From an uncultured Clostridia bacterium (GTDB lineage: Bacteria; Bacillota; Clostridia; Oscillospirales; Oscillospiraceae): a stretch of 44,577 nucleotides of DNA. Position 1 is the stretch's first letter, and every line of letters starts with the position of its first letter. A program made the translations under genes and the position numbers. This document shows, one piece after another, positions 1 through 7,118 of this stretch. Location of the stretch: contig CAMVTO010000020.1 in NCBI GenBank assembly GCA_947170435.1, forward strand, positions 1 to 44,577, in the 5' to 3' direction. A model generated the notes under the pieces. It saw nothing but the letters and a program-made list of their open reading frames with translations. It searched no databases and was not told the DNA's origin.

Positions 1-2
1 AC

Positions 3-1559
3 GGCATCACCATCGGCGGATACTACTGCGACGACGGATGGAGCGGGACGAACTTCGAGCGCCCGGATTTCAAGCGGATGCTCGACGACATCGAGGCGGG
101 CAAGATCAACATGGTCGTCGTCAAAGACCTCTCCCGCTTCGGGCGCGAGTACGCGCAGATGGGTATGTACATCGAGCACTACTTCGAGCAGAAGGGCGTG
201 CGGTTCCTCTCCGTGGCGGAGAACATCGACTCGGCGAACGGACTGGACAACCTCGTCCTGCCCTTCACCAACGTCATCAACTCGTTCTACGCCCGCCAGT
301 CGTCGAGCAAGACCAAGGCGGCGTTTCAGGCGCGGGCAAGGGCGGGAATGTTCATCGGCAGCCGCGCGCCGTTCGGATACATCAAAGATCCGGACGACAA
401 CCACCACCTGATCGTCGATCCGCCCGCCGCCGACGTGGTGCGCGACATCTTTCGGATGTTCGCGGACGGCATCGGCTACGTCCGTATGGCGAAGCTCCTG
501 CGCGAGCGCGGCGTGCTCAATCCGCAGGCGTACTTCAACCAGAACAACCCCGACTACTTCAAAAGCGACTACTGGCGGCAGCCTCACGACTGGCATCCCA
601 CGTCCATCCGCGTCATCCTCAACAACCCCGTCTATCTCGGCAAAACCGTGTTCGGGCGCACCAAGACGAAGGGCTTCTTCGACAAGTCCCGCGTCCACAC
701 CGACGAGGAGGACTGGATCGTCGTGGATGATACACACGAGGCGCTTATCACGCAGGAGCTGTGGGACACGGTGCATCAGATGATGGCGGCGCGGCGGCGG
801 GAGAACGGCAAGGGCGAGGTGCAGCCCTTCATCGGGCTTGTCAAGTGCGCTGGCTGCGGCTCGGCGCTCAACGTCAGCTACGACAAGCGCAAGGGCAAGT
901 ACACCAGCTTCTCCTGCTGGGTTTATAAAAACTACGGCAAGCAGCGCTGCACGTCCCACGCCATCAGTTACAACGCGCTCAGCCAGCTTGTGCTGGAGGA
1001 CATCCGGCGCAACGCCATCGTCGCCAAGAAGTACACGGCAAAGTACATGGAGATGCTCGTCGCGGCGAAGGAGGAAAAGAAGAAAGCGGACACCGACCGG
1101 CTCAAGCGGGAGCTGAAGGCGGCGGACAAGCGGATCGACGAGCTCTCGAAGATCCTCACGAGGATCTATGAGGACGTCGCGCTGGAGCGCATCAGCGAGG
1201 AACGCTATCAGGCGATGGCGCCGGGCTACGAGCGCGAACAGGCGCTGCTCAAGGCGAAGCGTGACGAGCTCGCGCGGGAGGTCGAGAGCAGCGAGGAGGT
1301 CTACGAGAACATCGAAAGGTTCCTGCCGGTCATCTGGAAGTACACGGACATCGAAAAGCTCGACGCGCGCATCCTCAACGAGCTGATCGACAGGATCGTG
1401 GTGCATGAAAAGGAGCTGGGGCCGGACGGCCTCAAGCATCAGCGCGTGGACATCCACTATAAGTTCATCGGCTACGTCGACATCGAGGAGGAGTGGAACA
1501 AGGACGAGAACGCCCAGCTACTGCGGGAGGTGTTTGAAGATATGACCGCGACGGCGTAA
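3..1559 (+). CDS. Large serine recombinase (integrase/resolvase), 5' truncated by window edge
   Basis: This is a site-specific DNA recombinase of the large serine family found on Firmicute conjugative and mobilizable elements. The frame is open to the window edge: it reads GITIGGYYCDDGWSGTNFE from base 3, so roughly the first 40 residues, including the catalytic serine, lie outside. Visible features in order are the DDGWSGT/ERPDF segment, the conserved arginine motif KDLSRFGREY of the catalytic domain, the recombinase domain (GYIKDPDD... to AKLLRERGV), a zinc ribbon (CAGC near base 846, then two further cysteines), a Lys/Glu-rich coiled coil (about bases 1060-1320) and the C-terminal LIDRIVVHEKE segment. 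The visible 518 residues plus the missing N-terminus fit the usual size. Genes of this type normally lie at the edge of their element. Confidence 0.93.
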   Translation, partial: GITIGGYYCDDGWSGTNFERPDFKRMLDDIEAGKINMVVVKDLSRFGREYAQMGMYIEHYFEQKGVRFLSVAENIDSANGLDNLVLPFTNVINSFYARQSSSKTKAAFQARARAGMFIGSRAPFGYIKDPDDNHHLIVDPPAADVVRDIFRMFADGIGYVRMAKLLRERGVLNPQAYFNQNNPDYFKSDYWRQPHDWHPTSIRVILNNPVYLGKTVFGRTKTKGFFDKSRVHTDEEDWIVVDDTHEALITQELWDTVHQMMAARRRENGKGEVQPFIGLVKCAGCGSALNVSYDKRKGKYTSFSCWVYKNYGKQRCTSHAISYNALSQLVLEDIRRNAIVAKKYTAKYMEMLVAAKEEKKKADTDRLKRELKAADKRIDELSKILTRIYEDVALERISEERYQAMAPGYEREQALLKAKRDELAREVESSEEVYENIERFLPVIWKYTDIEKLDARILNELIDRIVVHEKELGPDGLKHQRVDIHYKFIGYVDIEEEWNKDENAQLLREVFEDMTATA

Positions 1560-1678
1560 GCGCGCGGTTGCAATTTCCGCCTGTCTGGATTAAACTGAAC
1601 TTGACGATACATCGGATGGCCTGTCACGGATATTTGAGCAAGGCGCCGACAATGCCTCCGCTGTGGAAAGATAACAAT

Positions 1679-1707
1679 TTGTGCCTTGGTGAAAGATATG
1701 CTATGAT
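1679..1707 (+). promoter_or_regulatory. Promoter of the RhuM-family gene
   Basis: TTGTGC (1679-1684) and TATGAT (1702-1707) are separated by 17 bp, a good sigma-70-type match. It lies 42 bp upstream of the start codon, and no other gene intervenes. Confidence 0.6.
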
Positions 1708-1712
1708 AGCAT
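1698..1712. promoter_or_regulatory. Palindromic operator candidate over the -10 box
   Basis: ATGCTAT-G-ATAGCAT is a perfect 7+1+7 palindrome that contains the -10 hexamer TATGAT. A protein bound here would block RNA polymerase. The downstream gene product has a helix-turn-helix-like segment near its N-terminus and could be the repressor. That link is inference. Confidence 0.45.
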
Positions 1713-1748
1713 GGCAGGTCTGGCAAATTCTTTGAAGGGCGGCAGTAT

Positions 1749-2801
1749 ATGGCAAAAAAGAGAACCGAAGTACTGACGGTGCGCTCCGGGGCGGCGGAGT
1801 ATCTGACCTACGTCGCCGCAACCGGCGAGGATAAATCCAGCATCGAAATGCGCTATGAAAATGAGAATATCTGGCTGACGCAGAAGATGATGGCGGAGCT
1901 GTACGGCATTTCGGTTGCGGCAGTCAACCAACATTTGAAAACGATTTTTGACGATAATGAGCTTATGCCCGAGGCAACGATTAAGAAATACTTAATCGTT
2001 CAAAACGAGGGCGGGCGTGAAGTCAAACGCGAAGTCAACCATTATAATCTGCAAGCCATCATCGCCGTCGGCTTCAAGGTCAACAACGAGCGCGCGGTGC
2101 AGTTCCGCCGCTGGGCGAACGGCATTGTGAAGGATTACACCATCCAGGGCTGGGTGATGGACGACGAGCGGTTGAAAAACGGCGGCACGCTGCTGACGCA
2201 GGACTATTTCGAGAAGCAACTCGAAAAGGTACGCGAGATCAGGATGTCCGAGCGCCGCTTTTATCAGAAGATTACCGATCTCTACGCCACGGCACTGGAC
2301 TACGATCCCTCCGCCAAGGCGACGCAGCGGTTCTTTGCCGCCGTGCAGAACAAGCTCCACTATGCCGTCCACGGCGAAACGGCGGCGGAGGTCATCTACC
2401 ACCGCGCCGATGCCGAAAAGGAGCACATGGGCCTGACGAGCTGGGACGGCTCGCCCTACGGCAAGATCCACAAGTACGATGTGACGGTCGCCAAGAACTA
2501 CCTGACCGAGCCGGAGCTTGCGCAGATGGAGCGCATCGTGTCGGCCTACCTCGATATGGCGGAAATGCAGGCGCTGCGCCACATCCCGATGACGATGGAG
2601 GATTGGGAGGAACGGCTCAACGGATTCCTCAAGCTTTGGGACAGAGATATTTTGCAGGACGCGGGCAAGGTTTCGGCGGAGCTTGCCAAGCAGCACGCGG
2701 AAACGCAGTTTGAGAAGTACCGCATCGTGCAGGATCGGCTGTATGAGAGCGACTTCGACCGCTTCCTGCTCGACGAGGAGAAAGAGGAGAAACACCCATG
2801 A
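1749..2801 (+). CDS. RhuM-family protein (virulence RhuM / ORF6N-like)
   Basis: The 350-residue protein matches the RhuM family (Pfam Virulence_RhuM), common on mobile elements and pathogenicity islands and of unknown biochemical role. Family hallmarks visible are EMRYENENIWLTQKMMAELY near residues 36-55, forming a helix-turn-helix-like segment with GISVAAVNQHLKTIF, then REVNHYNLQAIIAVGFKVNN and AVQFRRWANGIVKDY. The C-terminal half (QNKLHYAVHGETAAEVIYHRA) is the conserved RhuM C-terminal domain. The ATG is preceded by GAAGGGCGG at about 9 nt. The stop codon overlaps the next gene's start in an ATGA, so translation is probably coupled. The HTH-like segment and the palindrome on its promoter suggest DNA binding and autoregulation, which is not shown. 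Confidence 0.85.
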   Translation: MAKKRTEVLTVRSGAAEYLTYVAATGEDKSSIEMRYENENIWLTQKMMAELYGISVAAVNQHLKTIFDDNELMPEATIKKYLIVQNEGGREVKREVNHYNLQAIIAVGFKVNNERAVQFRRWANGIVKDYTIQGWVMDDERLKNGGTLLTQDYFEKQLEKVREIRMSERRFYQKITDLYATALDYDPSAKATQRFFAAVQNKLHYAVHGETAAEVIYHRADAEKEHMGLTSWDGSPYGKIHKYDVTVAKNYLTEPELAQMERIVSAYLDMAEMQALRHIPMTMEDWEERLNGFLKLWDRDILQDAGKVSAELAKQHAETQFEKYRIVQDRLYESDFDRFLLDEEKEEKHP

Positions 2802-3331
2802 ACATTACAGTCTATCTCGGTGCGAACGAGGGCAACGATCCCACGCTCAAAACCGCTGTGCGGGAGCTTGGTGCATGGATCGGCGGGAGCGGTCACGCGC
2901 TTGTCTACGGCGGCTCGAAGTGCGGGCTGATGGGCGAGCTGGCGGAGAGCGTCCTGCAATCGGGCGGCGAGGTAACAGGCGTGGAGCCGCAGTTCTTTAT
3001 CGACGAGGGACTTGAGTACGACGCCATCACACGGCTCATCGTCACAAAGGATATGTCCGAGCGCAAAGCGAAGATGATCGAGTTGGGCGACGCGTTCATC
3101 GCCTTCCCCGGCGGCACAGGCACGCTGGAGGAGATTGCGGAGGTCATGAGCAAGGTCGCGCTGCGGCATCTGGACGCGCCGTGCATCCTCTACAACCTGA
3201 ACGGATATTATAACGATCTTCGCGCCCTGCTCCGTCACATGATCGACATGGATTTATCCTCGGAGGAGCGGCAGCGCGGTATTTATTTCGCCGACGATCT
3301 CGCGCAGATCAAGGACATATTGAAAGGCTGA
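2798..3331 (+). CDS. LOG-family nucleotide phosphoribohydrolase (TIGR00730)
   Basis: This 177-residue protein belongs to the LOG / lysine-decarboxylase-like family, whose characterised members release free base from nucleoside 5'-monophosphates (cytokinin riboside phosphoribohydrolase in plants and some bacteria). Visible motifs are the N-terminal VYLGANEG nucleotide-binding strand, VYGGSKCGLMGELAES, the conserved DMSERKAKM segment and the signature PGGTGTLEEIAE (about residues 106-117) with its catalytic-site residues. The start overlaps the RhuM stop codon (ATGA), and GAGGAG lies upstream within the RhuM gene. Length is typical. The natural substrate here cannot be read from sequence; a role in nucleotide salvage or damage control is inference. 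Confidence 0.88.
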   Translation: MNITVYLGANEGNDPTLKTAVRELGAWIGGSGHALVYGGSKCGLMGELAESVLQSGGEVTGVEPQFFIDEGLEYDAITRLIVTKDMSERKAKMIELGDAFIAFPGGTGTLEEIAEVMSKVALRHLDAPCILYNLNGYYNDLRALLRHMIDMDLSSEERQRGIYFADDLAQIKDILKG

Positions 3332-3333
3332 CG

Positions 3334-3591
3334 ATGGCAAACTACACCTATCTCCTGCGCTGCGCGGACGGCACGCTCTACTGCGGCTGGACGAACGACC
3401 TTGACAAGCGCGTCGCGGCGCACAACACGGGTGCGGGCGCGAAGTACACGAAGGCGCGCCGCCCCGTGGAGCTTGCGTACTACGAGACTTTTGCGACCAG
3501 GCAGGAGGCAATGCGCCGCGAGGCGGAGATCAAGCATCTCACGCGGCAGGAAAAGCTGGCGCTGATCAAGGAAAGAGGTTTTTCGCGTTGA
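3334..3591 (+). CDS. GIY-YIG nuclease superfamily protein (UPF0213, YhbQ/YazA-like)
   Basis: This 85-residue single-domain GIY-YIG protein is similar to YhbQ and YazA. Visible motifs are YTYLLRCADGTLYCGWTNDL (the GIY/YIG strands are degenerate, as usual in this subfamily), HNTGAGAKYTKARRPVEL and the closing EIKHLTRQEKLALIKE with its conserved glutamate. Members are small nucleases or DNA-binding proteins; the in vivo role is unclear. It starts 2 bp after the LOG stop codon, so the RhuM, LOG and GIY-YIG genes form one tight transcription unit. The stop codon lies 40 bp before the tRNA remnant. Confidence 0.88.
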   Translation: MANYTYLLRCADGTLYCGWTNDLDKRVAAHNTGAGAKYTKARRPVELAYYETFATRQEAMRREAEIKHLTRQEKLALIKERGFSR

Positions 3592-3631
3592 ACGCGGAAA
3601 ACCACCCAACAAAATATATTACCTTACGGAC

Positions 3632-3670
3632 AACCAGCGGTCGCCGGTTCGAGTCCGGCCACCAGCTCCA
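3632..3670 (+). pseudogene. 3' fragment of a tRNA gene (probably tRNA-Thr), att scar
   Basis: The segment begins AACCAGC (3' anticodon stem), continues with a GGTC variable loop and a perfect T-arm GCCGG-TTCGAGT-CCGGC, and ends with the acceptor strand CACCAGC, discriminator T and encoded CCA. The matching 5' acceptor strand GCTGGTG and the D-arm are absent from the preceding 80 bases, and the bases before AACCAGC do not form an anticodon stem. A GCTGGTG/CACCAGC-TCCA acceptor is typical of clostridial tRNA-Thr; the isotype is inferred because the anticodon is missing. Only a remnant is present, so no functional tRNA is made here. Confidence 0.75.
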
Positions 3671-3707
3671 AAAAGTACCGATTTCCGAGAGGAAATCGGT
3701 ACTTTTT
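3670..3707 (+). terminator. Rho-independent terminator behind the tRNA remnant
   Basis: A perfect 17-bp stem (3670-3686 with 3691-3707) closes a GAGA loop; the right arm ends in five Ts. It directly follows the CCA end of the tRNA fragment, as expected for the original tRNA terminator. It also ends the RhuM-LOG-GIY-YIG unit. Confidence 0.9.
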
Positions 3708-3719
3708 ATATGTTCTGTT

Positions 3720-3752
3720 ACCCGCCTGTTGACCAATGGCCAACAGGTGGGT
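3720..3752. other. Inverted repeat downstream of the tRNA scar
   Basis: ACCCGCCTGTTG and CAACAGGTGGGT form a 12-bp stem with one G-T pair and a 9-nt loop. There is no T tract after it, so it is not an obvious terminator. From here to 4056 no gene is recognised; the stretch holds the promoter at 3833-3861 and a leader of about 190 nt. One frame in that leader (bases 3930-4085) reads as Lys/Arg-rich protein without a start codon and could be a decayed gene end. Confidence 0.5.
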
Positions 3753-3832
3753 TTGCAGTATGCGGGGCAGTATCCATCCAAAGAAGGGGAGTGTATGTTC
3801 TCGCTCTCTGTTGACTTTGAACCCATACTAAA

Positions 3833-3861
3833 TTGACTTTAGACCAGTGAGTTAGTATAAT
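3833..3861 (+). promoter_or_regulatory. Promoter of the glycosyltransferase pair
   Basis: TTGACT (3833-3838) and TATAAT (3856-3861) with a 17-bp spacer is close to the sigma-70 consensus. The -35 box lies in the second copy of a 13-bp direct repeat (TTGACTTTGAACC at 3811-3823 and TTGACTTTAGACC at 3833-3845), spaced 22 bp. The leader to the TTG start is about 190 nt. Confidence 0.65.
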
Positions 3862-4056
3862 CGTAATGTAAAACGGATTGGGGTATGTATTGCTTTTCAC
3901 GTTTCCATTTGTTATATTTTCGTAGGTTAAAGATAGATTAGCCCAAAAAACTAAGGTTTTCTCAAGGCAACAATCAAGGCCTGCTTTTGTTGCCGGGGAA
4001 TTCAAGCGAGAATTGCAAAGAGTATTACATAAAAGCAAGAAGAAAGAGGAAGAGAT

Positions 4057-5505
4057 TTGGAAAAGCTTTGTAAGTTTTTAGAAAGGAGATTTGCCCTTTT
4101 ATTTGCCATTATTATATGCGGATGTACAGTTCTGTATCTTATGCTGGCATTTGGGAAATATGTTTGGGTTGATGAGGCGTATACATTTGCTCTTATTGCC
4201 CATAGCTATAAAGAAATCTGGCAAATAACGGCCGCAGATGTGCATCCGCCGCTATACTATTTTGTAACAAAGTTTTTTACATCCCCATTTCAGTATAGCT
4301 TGCTATCTGCAAAGATAGTTTCTATAGTGCCATACGTTTTTGTATTGGTGTTTGGAGGAATAGAGTTTAAAAAATATTTTGGTAAAAAAGCTGCTATTTT
4401 GTTTATTTGTCTTTTCTTTGCTTTCCCGTTCTCACTTCCGTACGCAATAGAGGTACGCATGTATTCTTTAGCCGCCGCGTTTGTCTTTGCTAATGCGGTA
4501 TTTGCTTACCGTTGCTATAAGGAAGATGGCATCAAGAACTGGGTCGTATTTGCACTCTGCGGAACAGGGGCGGCATATACGCACTATTTTGCCCTTGTTT
4601 CTGTCGGAATAGTATATGTACTACTCTTTGTTGCAATAATTATAACGCGAAAGAAGCAAATCAAGCCATGGATTTTGTCTTCTTTTCTGACTGTGGTTTT
4701 ATATCTTCCTTGGCTCGGAGAGTTTATCAAGCAATTGGCCTATAAAATCAGCCATGAGTATTGGATTGATGATATAACCTTGCGTACCCTTTTTGAATAT
4801 TGTCGCTCAGTTTTTGGAGCCGGAGGAATGACAACATTTGCGTTGTTTTCGGCGCTCACATACCTTGTTTCATTTCTCTATATTTTAATCAATAAAAAGT
4901 CTGTGCCGATTTGCATCTGTGCGCTCCTTGTTCCTGTCTGCACGATTGGCGTAGGAGTAATTGCATCCATACTTGTGCGTCCTGTTTTTGTTATTCGCTA
5001 TGTCATTCCTGCAATTCCATTATTGATAACATTTATGGCTCTGGCTATAAATGAAATGCAATCCGAGTTTCTTGTTGCATCTGTGCTGACTGTTGCGCTT
5101 ATGGGCGGAGTGAGCAATTATGGTACGCAACTATATGGTGAGTACAAAACAAGGGAAAATGAATTGGATGCAGCCTTTGTTTCGACTTATAGATATTGTG
5201 ACAGCTATATTGCTCTAACAGAAACACCTCATATACCAGGCGTGCTTTGTTATTATGAGCGCGAAACTCCTGTTTATTATGAGAATCACGTCTCGGGTGA
5301 TAATCCTTATGAGAATCATCGTGCATTGCCGCAGTTTGATGAAGCAGAGAACAAAACCGTTGTCATGCTACTTGACGTGGGCGAAACGCCATCGAAAGAG
5401 TACACGCAAACGTATAGCTATGAATACATGGGTGAGGTGCATGAAAATGGGCATCCCTTTGACGTATTCCTTCTAAAATGGAAGAATAATGCGGGAGTAC
5501 AATGA
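4057..5505 (+). CDS. GT-C type membrane glycosyltransferase (ArnT/PMT GT39-like)
   Basis: This polytopic membrane protein of 482 residues has about ten to twelve hydrophobic segments and the GT-C hallmark of an acidic pair in the first extracytoplasmic loop, WVDEAYTF (Asp39-Glu40), followed by DVHPPLYYF (residues 61-69). Such enzymes move a sugar from a polyprenyl-phosphate carrier to an envelope acceptor on the outer face of the membrane. The C-terminal soluble tail (from about residue 390) is family-variable. The TTG start is chosen because AGAGGA sits 6 nt upstream. The next gene encodes a GtrB-type enzyme that would make the lipid-linked sugar donor. Codon use and base composition are AT-rich, unlike neighbours on both sides, which suggests acquisition by transfer. 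Acceptor and sugar are unknown. Confidence 0.85.
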   Translation: MEKLCKFLERRFALLFAIIICGCTVLYLMLAFGKYVWVDEAYTFALIAHSYKEIWQITAADVHPPLYYFVTKFFTSPFQYSLLSAKIVSIVPYVFVLVFGGIEFKKYFGKKAAILFICLFFAFPFSLPYAIEVRMYSLAAAFVFANAVFAYRCYKEDGIKNWVVFALCGTGAAYTHYFALVSVGIVYVLLFVAIIITRKKQIKPWILSSFLTVVLYLPWLGEFIKQLAYKISHEYWIDDITLRTLFEYCRSVFGAGGMTTFALFSALTYLVSFLYILINKKSVPICICALLVPVCTIGVGVIASILVRPVFVIRYVIPAIPLLITFMALAINEMQSEFLVASVLTVALMGGVSNYGTQLYGEYKTRENELDAAFVSTYRYCDSYIALTETPHIPGVLCYYERETPVYYENHVSGDNPYENHRALPQFDEAENKTVVMLLDVGETPSKEYTQTYSYEYMGEVHENGHPFDVFLLKWKNNAGVQ

Positions 5506-5506
5506 G

Positions 5507-6454
5507 ATGAAAAAAGTATCGCTGATTATTCCTTGCTTCAATGAGCAGGATGCTCTTCCGATTTTCTACGTTGAAGTTACTAAGACGATGGGTTCGCTCA
5601 AATACAATTACGAGCTAATTTTTGTTAATGACGGTTCAAAAGATAGTACACTAGATGTATTAAGGCAGCTTGCAGCAAAAGACAATAGAGTGACTTACTT
5701 ATCTTTTTCTCGCAATTTTGGGAAAGAGGCAGCCATGTATGCTGGCTTTTGCAACGCAAGTGGAGACTACGTTGCAGTGATGGATGCGGATATGCAAGAC
5801 CCACCATCTTTATTGCCTGAGATGCTTGAGATACTGGAAAAAGGCAACTATGATAGTGTTGCAACACGGCGAGTCAATAGGGATAGGGAACCGTTTTTAC
5901 GAAGTTGGTTTGCAAAACAGTTTTATAGAATTATAAACCGTATTTCTGATGCGGATATAGTTGATGGCGCACGCGACTTTCGCTTAATGAGAAGTGAGAT
6001 GGTATCCGCTATCTGTACAATGGGGGAATATAATCGTTTTTCAAAGGGCATTTTCGGATGGATTGGCTTCAAGACGTACTGGATGCCATACAAAAATATT
6101 GAGCGAGTAGCTGGCGAAACAAAGTGGAGCTTTTGGAAGCTGCTCAAATATGCGATTGATGGAATTATTAACTTCTCGCAGGTTCCGCTGAGTATCGCAT
6201 CGTGGGGCGGGATTTCCATGACGTTGTGCGCGTTCTTTTTCTTGATTGCGATTATTGTGAGGAAGTTAGTGTTTGGTGACCCGGTAGCAGGTTGGGCATC
6301 AACAATCTGCGTTATCATCTTTATAGGAGGTATTCAGCTTTTTTGCCTGGGTATTATGGGACAGTATATTGCCAAAATATACTTAGAAAGCAAAAGGCGA
6401 CCGCATTATATTGTTTCTGAAACGAATCGTGATAACATTGATAAGGTGAGATAG
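5507..6454 (+). CDS. GT2 glycosyltransferase, GtrB/DPM1-like (polyprenyl-phosphate sugar synthase)
   Basis: This 315-residue enzyme likely transfers a sugar from a nucleotide donor to undecaprenyl phosphate. Motifs are VSLIIPCFNEQDAL at the N-terminus, FVNDGSKDST (residues 39-48), SRNFGKEAAMYAGF, and MDADMQDPP (92-100) with the metal-binding aspartates. Two C-terminal membrane segments end in GQYIAKIYLESKRRPHYIV, the typical GtrB tail. I chose ATG 5507 because GGGAG (5493-5497) is 9 nt upstream; an in-frame ATG at 5489 has no ribosome binding site. It begins 1 nt after the upstream stop codon, so the two genes are co-translated and form a donor-making and donor-using pair. It shares the low-GC composition of its partner. 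Confidence 0.92.
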   Translation: MKKVSLIIPCFNEQDALPIFYVEVTKTMGSLKYNYELIFVNDGSKDSTLDVLRQLAAKDNRVTYLSFSRNFGKEAAMYAGFCNASGDYVAVMDADMQDPPSLLPEMLEILEKGNYDSVATRRVNRDREPFLRSWFAKQFYRIINRISDADIVDGARDFRLMRSEMVSAICTMGEYNRFSKGIFGWIGFKTYWMPYKNIERVAGETKWSFWKLLKYAIDGIINFSQVPLSIASWGGISMTLCAFFFLIAIIVRKLVFGDPVAGWASTICVIIFIGGIQLFCLGIMGQYIAKIYLESKRRPHYIVSETNRDNIDKVR

Positions 6455-6456
6455 AA

Positions 6457-6474
6457 TCATGTTCGGCCACAGAC
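6457..6474 (+). repeat. 18-bp near-repeat, copy 1
   Basis: TCATGTTCGGCCACAGAC matches 16 of 18 bases of TCATGAACGGCCACAGAC at 36091-36108. Both copies are intergenic. It lies 2 bp after the GT2 stop codon, at the edge of the AT-rich block. An imperfect hairpin (6472-6505, GACGCC paired with GGCGTC) follows. Meaning unknown; chance is possible. Confidence 0.35.
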
Positions 6475-6532
6475 GCCCGGAAGGGTCCCGCCATCCTCCG
6501 GCGTCAAGTGCGCGCTGCTGTTGTGTTATAGC

Positions 6533-6561
6533 TTGCGGCGCGCGGATTTGCGCTATATAAT
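6533..6561 (+). promoter_or_regulatory. Promoter of the DUF1653 gene
   Basis: TTGCGG (6533-6538) and TATAAT (6556-6561) with a 17-bp spacer, 48 bp upstream of the start codon. This marks the return to high-GC chromosomal sequence. Confidence 0.6.
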
Positions 6562-6608
6562 CAATCCATAGAATCTTTTCTGAACAAATGAACGAGGGAG
6601 ATCAAGCG

Positions 6609-6830
6609 ATGGACGAGATTAGAATCGGGCGCTACCGCCATTTTAAGGGCAACGAATACGAGGTGCTGCACCTTGCCAAGCACTCTGAAACGCTGGAGCC
6701 GATGGTGGTCTATCGCGCACTCTACGGTGAGCACGGCGTTTGGGTGCGCCCCGCGTCGATGTGGAATGAGACTGTGGAGCGGGACGGCAAGACGTACCGC
6801 CGCTTCACCTACATCGGGGAACAGGCGTGA
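6609..6830 (+). CDS. DUF1653 family protein
   Basis: This small soluble protein of 73 residues has the DUF1653 pattern: GRYRHFKGNEYEVLHLAKHSET, then EPMVVYRALYGEHGVWVRP and a final FTYIGEQA. The family has an SH3-like small beta fold and no established function. ATG 6609 is chosen over ATG 6588 because GAGGGAG (6594-6600) is 8 nt upstream and the family alignment begins at MDEIRIG. It may be co-transcribed with the next small gene and the hydrolase. Confidence 0.85.
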   Translation: MDEIRIGRYRHFKGNEYEVLHLAKHSETLEPMVVYRALYGEHGVWVRPASMWNETVERDGKTYRRFTYIGEQA

Positions 6831-6883
6831 GGCGCGCAATATGCTGACGGTCATCACCGGCGAACAGATAAGGAGGCGACATC

Positions 6884-7108
6884 ATGCGTTTGTTCCGAAA
6901 GAAAGATCTGCCCGGAATCCCCTATGACCCCGTGAAACAGGAGCCTGCCGTACGCTCGAGCATTTGCACGGGCGAGCTGGTGGTCGGCTTCCTTGACCGT
7001 GAGACGGGCAAGTTCCGCGAATATGAGCTGGCGCACAGCCAGAGCGACGTAGACACCTTCTGCGCTCGGGTCGGCATCGAGCCGAAGGACATCAAACGGA
7101 TTTACTGA
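6884..7108 (+). CDS. Small conserved hypothetical protein
   Basis: This 74-residue protein follows a strong AAGGAGG ribosome binding site. It is mixed charged and hydrophobic with no signal peptide or membrane segment. Sequence elements such as ICTGELVVGFLDRETGKFRE and the C-terminal VDTFCARVGIEPKDIKRIY suggest a compact alpha/beta fold. I do not recognise a family. It lies 53 bp after DUF1653 and 10 bp before the alpha/beta hydrolase, so the three are probably one transcript. Confidence 0.7.
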   Translation: MRLFRKKDLPGIPYDPVKQEPAVRSSICTGELVVGFLDRETGKFREYELAHSQSDVDTFCARVGIEPKDIKRIY

Positions 7109-7118
7109 GGAAAAAGCG

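Larger units (their letters stand above)
1..3670. mobile_element. Probable right end of an integrated element
   Basis: This stretch starts inside a large serine recombinase, carries three accessory genes (RhuM family, LOG family, GIY-YIG) and stops at a 39-nt 3' tRNA remnant followed at once by a perfect terminator hairpin. An island that integrates into a tRNA leaves an intact tRNA at one end and a 3' tRNA duplicate at the other; the remnant reads towards the right and keeps a native-looking terminator, so the element should lie to its left. The left end is outside the window. Large serine recombinases usually do not target tRNA genes, so the recombinase and the tRNA scar may belong to different integration events. 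The right boundary is therefore inferred. Confidence 0.45.

Noticed and set aside
3590-3670. A complete tRNA gene
   Set aside because: The 5' acceptor strand GCTGGTG, the D-arm and a pairing anticodon stem are missing. Only the 3' half can be folded.
3588-3836. Plus-strand frame running through the tRNA remnant and terminator
   Set aside because: It crosses a tRNA T-arm and a perfect terminator and has no ribosome binding site, so it is not a gene.
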